DNA from: Agapetus fuscipes
Taxonomy: Eukaryota; Arthropoda; Insecta; Trichoptera; Glossosomatidae
DNA: 64,000 nt
Assembly (NCBI GenBank): GCA_951799405.1
Contig: OX637339.1
Location: 18,910,001 to 18,974,000, forward strand
Direction of reading: 5' to 3'
Shown: piece by piece, positions 55,290 through 64,000 of the stretch
Layout of the letters: each line of letters starts with the position of its first letter
Position numbering within the stretch: position 1 is the stretch's first letter
Notes under the pieces: generated by a model
The model's input: only the letters and a program-made list of their open reading frames with translations
Told to the model about the DNA's origin: nothing
Databases searched by the model: none
Program-made: the position numbers and the translations under genes

Positions 55290-55875
55290 TATGTGTTACT
55301 TATAACAGAGTTTGACTGTAGTTTATAAAATGAAGCTTCAAATTATTTAACTTACAAACAAAGACATTTTAACTGGCAATGAATAGGTGCATTGTTACAT
55401 TATTGGAAAGATATGTATTAAAGAAATGGAACTGAAGTACCTTTACGAGGAGTGTCATGAGGAATGAAAGATACCACCTACTCCGTCTTATGATAAGCTA
55501 AAAGATTGAGTGGATCGAATCTAAGGTGAATATAGAAAGGTGTATATAATAGGCAAAGATGACCAGGATAGACAGTGACAACGCAGATGCAGCCAAGGCA
55601 GACATACGCAGTTGGAGAGCAAAGGCGATGGACAGGTGAGAGTGGAGGAGAATCCTGGAATTGCCCACCCAGGACTGTTGAGCTTATGGTGATGATAAAA
55701 GTACACACAACAGTTTTGATTGATTGCCATTCTGTACCTTTTTAAAAGGTGCTAGGGTTATCGACACAAGCAAGCTTATTGGCTGCAAAAGAATGATGTT
55801 TGCCCATAATAACCAAGATCAGCTGTTTTCCCTTTTGCTCAGGTGCTGCAAGCAGTGTTGGTGTGGTGAACTATG
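55290..55875. other. Intergenic DNA, no gene seen
   Basis: Positions 55440-55700 may be a worn LINE end (gacaggtgagagtggaggag) but no motif is firm enough to call. Confidence 0.35.
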
Positions 55876-56625
55876 CTTGTGGGATATGTGGGTAATCAAC
55901 GCTCGCTATTGTGCTTTACTACCTTCCGATAACGAGTCTGAAGCAACTAGACTATGAACCGGTCGATTGATGAGCTATGGCTGAATTTAAGTTATATGGT
56001 ATCGAAAAAATTAAGTCCCCTTGATTGCTGATTACTATTGATATGAGACGTGATCATCGTCGTATCTTCTTGTGCACAAGTTGTGGTGTCGATCCTACTA
56101 CCGTCCAATTACAGGTCTAAAATTTTAACCAATAAACTATTGACCAGGCAATTGATGTGTTTCTCTATAGATGAATTTATGCATAAAGTTGTACAAGTGC
56201 AAAAAAATTAAGTCCTCGTGATTTCTGATTAATATTGATTTGAGACGTGATCATTGTCATATCTTCTTGTGATGTCTAACTCACTACCTTCTGATAACAA
56301 ATCTAAAGCGTTGCCTGGTAGATTGATAAGTTTATCTATGGCTGAGTTGAAGCATAAAATTTGTACAAAATGTTAAGTCCTCATGATTGCTGATTACTAT
56401 TGATGTGAGACGTGATTATCGTAGGAACTTCTTGTGGCATTGAACCCACTACCTTCTGATTACGGGTCCAATGCGTTAACCACTCCACTGCGGACCGTTT
56501 GATTGATGTATTTCTATATGGCTGCGTTTAAGTGTAAAGTTTGTACAAAATATTAAGTCCCCGTGATTGCTGATTACTATTGATGTGAGACGTGATCATC
56601 GCCGTATCTTCTTGTGGTGTCTGCT
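55876..56625 (-). repeat. Tandem array of tRNA-like units next to the nervy stop
   Basis: About 3.5 head-to-tail units marked by ttaagtccccgtgattgctg at 56011, 56208, 56373 and 56553 (spacing 197, 165 and 180 bp). Each full unit also has gatgtgagacgtgatcatcg and, on the minus strand, a tRNA-like segment (ggtccgcagtggagtggtta ... ggtagtgggttc). The last unit stops about 20 bp from the nervy stop codon, so the array would form most of the 3' UTR. Confidence 0.8.
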
Positions 56626-56643
56626 GTGTGCTGTGGAGGCTCG

Positions 56644-59600
56644 TCATTTGTTGTTGGTGGCGGTGCTGGAGGACTGTGGAGGCAGGGAGAGGGGGCCGGG
56701 GGGACCAGGGGGCGCAGCTCGTGGGGGGGACGGCACACCCACTAGGGGCTTCTGATCACGACCGCAGCACACCTGGAAACAAAGATTGTTTACTATTAGA
56801 GTTATCCAATGCAGTTTGTCGGTGTTATGGCCGCGGGGATCAAGACAGGTTATTTGGAACCGAATAACGCTGGTTCGAATCCCGCGACGATAACTTCGAC
56901 CCTGGTTCAACAGATGCCGTTGCATGCACACAAGCTTCTGCTTTCGCATGAAGACAACTGGCCAGGCAAAATAGGTTGGTGGATTGCATTCCTTTCCACA
57001 AATCTATAAGTTGCTGCCTGCACACAATGGGCTTTTAAAAAACGGGTGAAAAAAACATTTGATTGTGTTACTTCAATTTCTGACCGCCAGAGGCACTAGT
57101 CTCTCATTGACACAAAGTAGTTTGAATCTGACAGATCTTTTGGAGGTTAGAAAGATATGTTCTTGTTTTAATGTCGTTTTAATGCAAAATAAGTTAAGTA
57201 TGCAAAGTAATTCAAAGAGTGTGCAATTTTATGCAATTGTACTTGACGGGTATTTGTAAAGGCACATGAATTTTTCAACGTGATGAGCAAATTTTGAAAA
57301 AAAAAAAATTTTTTGTAATCCGCTGGGCATCAAACTTATGTCCTATAGAGTAGGTACAAGTCTCTAGCATTATATATCTACTGGTCTGCTAAGGTGAGCT
57401 TTAGAATGTAAAAAAAACATCTGGCAGATCTCATCAAGACCACGGGAAAGATGGACGGACATTTGCAAGTCAGCATCATAGAACAGAAGTAACTCTTAGC
57501 TGTGTATATAAGATGAGATGGCTTAGTTACCTGGTGATGTGTCTCCCAGTCCTTGTGCTGGCAGAATGCTCCGCAATAGCGAGCAACGTTGCAGCCGCTG
57601 CAGGTCTCTTGAGCTTTGCGACCACAGTTCCAGCAAGACTATAAGAAGTAATGTACAAATATAAACTAATGGTTCGATCTTTGCTTCTTTGCGACAATAT
57701 ATACTTAGTTGGTAGAATAAGTTGTGAGAAGAAAATTTCAATGAAGATTCCATAAAAGTTATTTTGTTTCAAAATGCCTACTTTAGTCCTTTGATGATTG
57801 TTTTCAAAGTAACAAGGTTTCTTGTCACAATAAATAAATCATTTTATTTACAAATAGAGCACCTATTCCTCCATTTTGTGATATTTTAAGCTAGCATGGG
57901 TTTCTTAGATAAAAGCGTATTTTTTCCTATTTTCTACGTTTGTCATGAGCACTTCCTTATAATTAGTTCACTTACTATGAGAAGTTACACACAATAAAAT
58001 ATTTTAACCACAATTTCTCAAATCAGTGAATCAGCACTTATTCCAGTTTTATCTTTAGGTGGTGTTATGCCAGTTTCTAATAAACTATTTATGTCAATGT
58101 GTGTTACACGCTTACACAGCTTCCTTAAAATATAAATAAAACCATTGAATGATTGTTCTCACATTATGGTGATCAGGGGCAGGTGGAGGAGACACGCCGC
58201 CCCCCGTAGCGCTCCCCGCTGCCCCCCCAGGTGCCCCTGCCCCTACAGGCTGCTGACACCTCGCCCCCGGGATCCTTAGCAACCTGGCCCGCTCACTGGC
58301 TGCAGCACGCTGGAGCTCTGCCACTGCTTGTCGCTTAACCTGCAAAATTAACAGTTGAACAGTTAACTGCTTTATTCAAGAAGGGTATGGTAGTGATTAA
58401 ACTAAGAAAAGGAGGAATACATATTTAAGAAGGCTACAAATACTTTTTTGCTTAAACAGAAGACTTATAGAATCCTCGCTTATACTTTCCTCCTTTCATC
58501 ACAAGAAGGGCGACTCGTAGAACGGCTCACATCCATCCCTTTGCAGTCGATATCAAAACTATAAGAACTTGGTGTTTTCACGACTCATTCCTTTGCCAAA
58601 CTGCCCGCTTATGGAACGAGTTATCGGTATTTGTGTTTCCACTCCAATTAAACCTTGTTCAATGCAAAACCAATATCAATCGCCACTTCCTTGCAGTGTT
58701 TCAAAACAAAGCCAATGCAACACACATTTATTGAGTGTGAATTTGTAATTAACATGGAAAATTGTATTTTCTATACTGCATTATCATTGGTTTGTGAAAG
58801 AGAATGTCATGGCTTGCGCTAGAATACTAGGGATTGGTTATTAGCTATACCTGGTTGACAGCGTCTTCCGCCCGTCTCCGCACTTCAGCCACCCGCTCCT
58901 CTGTCTGCCTCACAGTGGCGGCCATGATTTCCCCAGCCAGCCTCTTCATGTCCACATCTGGGCTGCAGTCTTGTCCACTACCTGAAAAAATAAGTTTGTA
59001 TAATTATGTGTCTGTGTTTTTACTTGTGTGAGTGTGTCTTTAGATGTAGGTGTTTAAATAATTGTACTTGTGTTTGTTCGATGATGTGACTGGTGTGAGT
59101 ATTCAGTCAAATATTCTGAATAGAAGATTCTGGAAAAATCACGCATGTTCCAGTTCCCAATGTTTCAAGAACCTGCCATGCCATGTTATAAAACGGCCAA
59201 AGCTGTCTGTAGCGTTAGACTTGTATCGGAGCTGTACCAATAAATACTAATAATAGAAAGAAAAAGAGTCAGGGAGTTGTAAAACTACACAACCTGAGCT
59301 GGAAGTCTCATCACCACGCTAATTCTTACCTACCGAATATCGGTAATATTTGTATGAAGACCTGTCAATCCCAGATGGCCGCAAGTGAACAGCTGATTAA
59401 TCTTCATACAAATATTACCGATATTCGGTAGGTAAGAATGACCGTGGGGATGAGACTTCCAGCCCTGGAAGGACGACATGCGACCTCTTTGGAGAAAACG
59501 AGACAAGACGTTATACTATATACATTTTTTTTTTAAGAAATCCTATGCGGGAGACTCCCTAGATTCTAGAGACTCTAGAAGTCTATGACACTTGTTGTAG

Positions 59601-60309
59601 TGCCGCAGAGGTGTACGAGCTTGGCCGTCGCTACAAAGCGCCAATATTCAAGCAACACCCAGTTGCTGTAAGGCTGCATGGACCTTTAGTGACCGGTCTT
59701 TGGTAAAGGTTGTATGAATTTTAGCATATTTGGAAATATAAATGGTAAACTTTTTGTGCTCCGCCGGGATCCAAATCCACAACCTTTCATTTACGAGTCC
59801 AAAAAATTGTCACTGGACTATGGACCGGTCCAAGATGCCAACGACACGCGGTGTACCTGAGCGGTCACCCATCCAAGTAGCATCCGCGCCCAATGTTGCT
59901 TAACTTCGGTGATCTGATGAGAACCGGCGCTTTCAACATGGTATCGTCGTTGACCTAAGTATTTGTATTGTGTAACTTAGTAGCATAAGTCAATATTTCT
60001 TCACCTCTTTGCTGCAGGATAGCCAGAGCCCTCTTGGTCTTCTCCACCATGGACAGGATGCAGTTCAGCATGGTGTTGATGTTCTTCCACTCGTCGTGGG
60101 TGTGCCGGTTGTCCGCAGGTCCTGGAGGCTGCTCGTACTCCCGCTGGTACTCCAGCAGATGAGGAGGCAGCGGGTACAGCAGCGGGGCGGCCGCCGGGGG
60201 CAGCTGGGCCGGTCTCTTGGCTTGGTGAGGATGCACACCCAGGTGGTCGGAGGCCTCGCGTTCGTTCAGGGGAATGTGGCAGCCGTTGGTGACGCCTGAC
60301 TCGTAGAAC
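56644..60309 (-). CDS. nvy: Nervy/CBFA2T (ETO/MTG) co-repressor, 3' half
   Basis: Five minus-strand exons: 60309-60005, 58981-58851, 58339-58163, 57638-57531 and 56772-56644 (stop TGA), all GT-AG and in frame, 283 codons. Exon 1 shown has a Pro-rich stretch, then [20 protein letters not shown], the conserved segment after the NHR2 region. Exon 2 gives [20 protein letters not shown] and exon 3 opens [12 protein letters not shown] (NHR3-like helix). Exon 4 is the MYND zinc finger ([32 protein letters not shown]), completed by VCCG in exon 5. The tail is Pro-rich. The family tethers HDAC/NCoR complexes to DNA-binding factors in the nucleus; fly nervy also acts in neurons. The first base of 60309 completes a codon, so upstream exons lie past 64000. 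Confidence 0.9.
56812..57006 (+). mobile_element. SINE-C copy, best preserved
   Basis: tRNA-like head gttatggccgcggggatcaa with B box tggttcgaatcccgcg and 3' gataac closing the stem. Body cctggttcaacagatgccgt, gaagacaactggccaggcaa, end cacaaatctat. It lies in the last nervy intron. Confidence 0.75.
57880..58072 (+). mobile_element. MITE-H copy, 5' part missing
   Basis: Contains cttataattagttcacttac, tttctcaaatcagtgaatca and the right end tccagttttatctttaggtg. Confidence 0.6.
58495..58770 (+). mobile_element. Jockey/CR1-type LINE fragment
   Basis: Same family as 9760-10320 (catccctttgcagtcgatat, then cgactcattcctttgcc and atcaatcgccacttccttgc), with broken frames, in a nervy intron. Confidence 0.65.
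59285..59470. mobile_element. MITE-G core without the outer ends
   Basis: Only the inner inverted pair is present: gctggaagtctcatcaccac with ccgaatatcggtaatatttg, and complement. It is a near-perfect palindrome with arms of about 75 bp around the ggccgcaagtgaacagc centre. Confidence 0.65.
59526..59953 (-). mobile_element. SINE-B full composite: 5S unit + tRNA unit + type-2 tail
   Basis: Read on the minus strand, 59953-59832 is a complete 5S rRNA-like unit of about 122 bp: a caacgac start, gttctcatcagatcaccgaa, gttaagcaacattgggcgcg, tacttggatgggtgaccgct and a caccgcgtgtcgttggc end. Box A and box C of the 5S internal promoter are recognisable. It joins directly to the tRNA-like head (ggaccggtccatagtccagt, worn B box), the body, and a poly-A end at about 59526. 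It sits in a nervy intron, in sense. This is the only copy here with the whole 5S unit. Confidence 0.85.
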
Positions 60310-60359
60310 CTGGAATGGAAGAATTAAAAAGAATTTTGTGATATTATTTTGCTAATAAT

Positions 60360-60430
60360 AAAAGGAGTTATGATTCTGGAGGAAATGAAAGAAGTATGTA
60401 AGGACAGAAAGAAATAGCGGTTGATCTGTA
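60360..60430 (+). mobile_element. LINE-d 3' fragment
   Basis: aaggagttatgattctggag to gaaatagcggttgatctgta, followed by the same T-rich stretch and Rep-1 as at 42935-43061. Confidence 0.6.
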
Positions 60431-60540
60431 ATGTTGGCGGTTAGGGTTTTTTAAATAAGAATTTGTTTTCTGTTTAGTTTTTGATGTCGATATATATATT
60501 ATTATTTGTTGATAATAAAAATTGTAATTTGTTGCGTATG

Positions 60541-60780
60541 TTCCTTGACTTATTGGTTTGTATGAGGCTGACCAGTGACCACCCATAATGTAAAAAATGG
60601 TTCACTTTGCCAATGTCACTCCTGTTTCAGGAATGGTCGGCAGAAGTTGCAGGGCTTATGTTCATTTGAGGATTGGATTTTAATTTATTTATGTTCACAC
60701 ATTCAGCACTTATAAGCACGAACTTACACGTGTCTGTTTGTGGGCATACATTTGATATGAGTTTTGAATGTTAATACATC
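60541..60780 (+). repeat. Rep-1 copy with the 7-bp insertion
   Basis: Carries gaggctgaccagtgaccacc like the copy at 231. The tail is cut at ttaatacatc by the next element. Confidence 0.8.
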
Positions 60781-61165
60781 TTAAGCAACATTGCGCGCGG
60801 ATAGTACTTGGATGGGTTACCGCTCAGGTACACCGCGTGTCGTTGGCATCTTGGACCGGTCCGTAGTCCAGTGGCAACACTTCGGACTCGTAAATGGAAG
60901 GTTGTGGATTCGGATCCCGGCGGAGCACAAAAAATCTACCATTTATATTTTGAATGTGCTCTTCGCTGAGTTGAAAAATTCATAAACCCTTACCTAAAGA
61001 CCGGTCACTGACAGGTCCATCCAACCTTACAACAACTGGGTCTTGCTTGAGAATTGGCGCTTTCTACAGCGACGACTAATCTCGCAGAGGGCTCTTGAGG
61101 TGTGATACACACAAAAACAGCGCTCACGAAATAAATCATCCTAATATTATTATTATTATTATTAT
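60781..61165 (+). mobile_element. SINE-B composite with partial 5S unit and ATT tail
   Basis: 60781-60851 is the 3' 70 bp of the 5S-like unit (ttaagcaacattgcgcgcgg, tacttggatgggttaccgct, ccgcgtgtcgttggcatctt). The tRNA-like head (ggaccggtccgtagtccagt), the body and the first tail type with (ATT)5 follow. Confidence 0.88.
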
Positions 61166-61435
61166 GCTAGCCATGTTTAGCAGTTGAGGTTATGTTGTAT
61201 GGATGTCCAGCCCTATTATATATGTGTTGGAACGGATCGTCCGTCGCGACCATTCATCTATGACAGCCAACGTCCACAGGAGGCGGCCGCGCTGGTATTG
61301 TTCCCGTAGTTGTTTACGACAACAAACACTATAAACATCAAATTCACAAGGAATCGGAATTCACAATCAGACATTTAATATAATTAAATCCCTCGACTTA
61401 TTTGAGAATTGATTAGATTAAATCACATTTTTTCC

Positions 61436-61682
61436 CCTTGACTGTAGGTTGGTATGTGGCTGACCACCCACACTGTAAAAAATGGTTCACTTTGCCAATG
61501 TCACCCCTGCTTCAGGGAAGGTCGGCAAGAGTTGCAGGGATTATGTTCATTTGAGATTGGGTTTTTTATATTTTAGGTCCACATGCGGCATGTGTAAGCG
61601 CGAAATTATGCGTGTCTGCTTGTGGGAATGCATTAAATATGAGTCTCAAATGATACATATCTTTGCAGCTTAGATTTAGATT
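61436..61682 (+). repeat. Rep-1 copy, full length
   Basis: Complete; tail cttagatttagatttagac. Confidence 0.85.
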
Positions 61683-61709
61683 TAGACTATCAAGTGCACA
61701 TGTAGGTAG

Positions 61710-61808
61710 GTAGATGTGTAAGCGCGAACAACACGTGTCTGCTTGTGGGCGTGCATTCAATATGAATCTTAAATGTTAACACGTACCTATTTGCAACTAA
61801 AATGATAG
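61710..61808 (+). repeat. Rep-1 3' fragment
   Basis: From agatgtgtaagcgcgaacaa to gcaactaaaatgatagatt. Confidence 0.7.
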
Positions 61809-61894
61809 ATTGTCTAACTTATACTTTCATAGTTTTACTACGTAGGTATTGATTTTTTTTTTTGTGACGATTTCTATCGTTTTTATTAATTGTA

Positions 61895-62182
61895 TTCCTT
61901 GACTTATATGTTGGTATGTGAGGCCGAGCACCCATCCTGTAAAAAATGGTTCACTGTGACAATGTCACCCCTGTTTCAGGAGGTCGGCAAGAGTTGCAAC
62001 TCTTGCCGACCTCCTGAAACAGGGGTTATGATACGTTGAGGTTGGGATTTTAATTTGTAAGTAGGTACCTACACATGCAGCATTTGTAAGCGCCAACTTA
62101 CACGCCGTGTCTGTTTGTGGGCGTGCATTTAATATGAATTTTAAATGTTAATATACCTCTTTGCAACTTAGATTATAGATTA
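61895..62182 (+). repeat. Rep-1 copy containing a perfect palindrome
   Basis: Complete at both ends, but the centre is replaced by an inverted duplication (61967-62026). Confidence 0.8.
61967..62026. repeat. Perfect 60-bp palindrome, no spacer
   Basis: The left arm, acccctgtttcaggaggtcg then gcaagagttg, is followed directly by its exact complement ending aacaggggt. All 30 base pairs match by eye. Confidence 0.9.
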
Positions 62183-62484
62183 TCTTATTTCCACGGAGGC
62201 AAGAGTTGATATTTTTATCTAACTTAAGACAATTTTTTTGTTTAACTTGAGTAATTTTTAATGGTTTTTTTTTAGTTTATTTTATTTCTTTATCTGCCTT
62301 TGCATCTACGCCTTGTGCGCCCCTGACTCGCACCCACTCACAAGCATAGACAGGACATCTATAATGATTTGTGGTCTCTGCGTGGCTCTGTCATACAGAC
62401 AAGGAACTGAGAATTGGCGTATTAGGACATGTCCAAAACAATACATGGTCCACTGTGAGTACTATATACCCCATGTACATACAC

Positions 62485-62580
62485 GGCCGGTCCGTAGTCT
62501 AGTGGTTAACGCTCCGGATTCGTAGGTAATCGGAAGATAATGATTCGATTGTAAATGGGACACAAAAAAACGTCTTATTT
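62485..62580 (+). mobile_element. tRNA-like head, array/SINE-B related
   Basis: ggccggtccgtagtctagtggttaac then a worn B box (atgattcgattgt). The ggttaac form is closer to the units at 55876-56625 than to SINE-B. Confidence 0.5.
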
Positions 62581-62614
62581 TAAAAAATCTCTACACTGAG
62601 CTTAAATGCATACG

Positions 62615-62830
62615 GTGTCGATGTCGTGGTAGAGGAAGACCGAGAAAAGTAAGGAAGGATCAAATATCTGAAATAGCGAATGAATGGGATATCCAGAGTC
62701 AAACTAAAAGGAGGACTTGTATGAAAAAGGTTATGACTCTGGATGAAATGAAAGAAGTATGCAAGGACAGGAAGAAGTGGTGGCTAATCTGTAATCTGCA
62801 ATGTTGGTTTCGAGTGTTGGTGTATTAATT
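62615..62830 (+). mobile_element. LINE-d 3' end
   Basis: Encodes RGRPRKV, QISEIANEWDIQSQTKRRTC, MKKVMTLDEMKEVCKDRKKW, WLICNL, with one frame break. Confidence 0.7.
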
Positions 62831-62928
62831 TGCTACATTTTTTGCATAGGAATTTTTTGACTTTTTTTGTAGATTTCTTTTTAAGGTTTTTGTTCTTTTT
62901 TATATTTAAATGTGATTTATTATTCATA

Positions 62929-63168
62929 TTCCTTGACTTATAGGTTGGTATGAGGCTGATCACCCATACTGTAAAAAATGGTTCACTTTGCCAATGTCAC
63001 CCCTGTTTCAGGGAAGGTCGGCAATAGTTGTAGGGCTTATGTTCATTTGAGGTTTGGATTTTATTTGTAACTACACATTCAGCATTTGTAACCGCGAACT
63101 ACACTTGTTTGTGGGCATGCATTTGAGAACTTTAAATGAATATATCCTTGCAACTTAGATTATAGATG
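62929..63168 (+). repeat. Rep-1 copy, full length
   Basis: Complete. Third case of Rep-1 about 100 bp downstream of a LINE-d end. Confidence 0.85.
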
Positions 63169-63169
63169 A

Positions 63170-63628
63170 GACTTCTAGTCCATGAAGAAGAAGAGGACGG
63201 CGAAAAAGATTTTAAATATGCGCAGTATGAAAAATCAAGGCGATGCATGCGACGTTTCCTATAAATACCCTTGTGTACTTGTCTCCATATATGTTAACTT
63301 GTTTATGGAAAATCTTGCTTTTTAATATCTACCATAATCAGCGTGAGTCATCCATGGTAAAACGACTTGATAAGTAAAGCAAGTATTAAAGATTGCGTAG
63401 AATTCCCCTCGATCGAGTAAATATAAAAAAAAGTATGAGAACGAAATCACTCACTATTGTCGCTGTTGTATTTTACATACATTTCTGCTCAAAAAATGCC
63501 TTATACTTGGAGTAAAGAAGTATAACTTAGGGTATAGTGGGGTGAAATGACACCATGGGGTTTGACTGTGCGTAACGAAACTTAGCATTACATTTAGTAA
63601 AATTTTCCTTTTCCTTGAAAAGGTCTAA
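63170..63628. other. No recognisable feature
   Basis: Spacer, presumably nervy intron; no exon-like block seen. Confidence 0.4.
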
Positions 63629-63880
63629 TCTAAATCTAAATCTAAGTTGCAAAGATATGTATCATTTGAGATTCATATTAAAGATGCATTCCCACAAGCA
63701 GACACGCATAATTTCGCGCTCACACATGCCGCATGTGGACATACAATATAAAAACCCAATCTCAAATGAACATAAGTCCTGCAACTCTTGCCGTCCTTCC
63801 CTGTAACAGGGGTGACATTGGCAAAGTCAACCATTTTTACAGCATGGGGGTCAGCCCCATACCAACCTATAAGTCAAGTA
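63629..63880 (-). repeat. Rep-1 copy, full length
   Basis: Reversed tail aatctaaatctaaatctaag; reversed start cctataagtcaagta. Confidence 0.85.
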
Positions 63881-63927
63881 AAAGGTCGCGTGGAATATAT
63901 TTATTATGGAATATATTTATTGTCACA

Positions 63928-64000
63928 GCCGGCCTTACGTCAACATTACGATCTCTCAACTTTCGAGGGGTATAGTTCTCTTTTCTTGAGAAGACTGAGT
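63928..64000 (-). mobile_element. SINE-A copy cut by the window edge
   Basis: cagccggccttacgtcaaca to cttttcttgagaagactgag. Confidence 0.6.

Noticed and set aside
59832..59953. A functional 5S rRNA gene
   Set aside because: Several mismatches to the usual insect 5S sequence, direct fusion to a tRNA-like unit and no T-run terminator at its end; it is the head of a SINE.
61200..61340. Possible upstream nervy exon (GC-rich ggcggccgcgctgg)
   Set aside because: No frame with the expected NHR1/NHR2 sequence and no acceptor-donor pair in phase; left unassigned.

Overview
This is a stretch of animal nuclear DNA, most likely from an insect. Protein-coding exons are short, GC-rich and bounded by GT-AG introns. 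They sit in AT-rich introns and spacers packed with SINEs, LINE fragments and small inverted-repeat transposons. The presence of ImpL2 and nervy, both named from Drosophila, favours an insect. I cannot place the order from the sequence alone.

Five genes can be assembled exon by exon. (1) ImpL2 (+, about 10.67-16.7 kb) encodes a secreted two-Ig-domain protein of the insulin-binding IMP-L2 family. (2) Stx16 (+, 20.78-26.86 kb) encodes syntaxin-16, a Golgi/endosomal Qa-SNARE. (3) Ube2c/vihar (-, 33.29-35.46 kb) encodes the APC/C-dedicated ubiquitin-conjugating enzyme. (4) Nop9 (+, 36.00-49.23 kb) encodes a Pumilio-type ribosome-biogenesis protein and lies head-to-head with Ube2c, with 537 bp between the start codons. 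(5) nervy (-, 56.64 kb to beyond 60.31 kb) is represented by the 3' half of a CBFA2T/ETO-type co-repressor ending in a MYND zinc finger; its 5' exons lie beyond the window. All exon junctions keep frame, giving complete proteins of 275, 349, 176 and 666 residues for the first four. The five genes show no obvious common pathway.

Everything else is largely repeats. I use these names: SINE-A (tRNA-like head, about 320 bp); SINE-B (a composite with a 5S rRNA-derived unit followed by a tRNA-like unit, and two different 3' ends); SINE-C (a third tRNA-like family); Rep-1 (about 255 bp, about 30 copies, starts TTCCTTGACTTATAGG and ends in TTAGATTATAGATT-like repeats, unclassified); LINE-a to LINE-d plus RTE-like and Jockey-like pieces (3' ends of non-LTR retrotransposons); and several MITE families. 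A 2.76-kb R1-clade retrotransposon with an uninterrupted 804-codon ORF is inserted in a Rep-1 copy inside Nop9 intron 1, flanked by a 12-bp target duplication.

Layout: 1-10.5 kb, nested SINEs, Rep-1 and MITEs; 10.5-16.7 kb, ImpL2; 16.7-20.7 kb, SINE-A cluster and AT-rich DNA; 20.8-26.9 kb, Stx16; 26.9-33.2 kb, MITEs and relics; 33.3-49.3 kb, Ube2c and Nop9; 49.3-55.9 kb, MITEs and LINE relics; 55.9-60.3 kb, a tandem tRNA-like array abutting the nervy stop codon, then nervy exons; 60.3-64 kb, composite SINE-B and a Rep-1 cluster that includes a perfect 60-bp palindrome. Repeat boundaries were read by eye against other copies in the window and are approximate to about 10 bp unless a target duplication is quoted.
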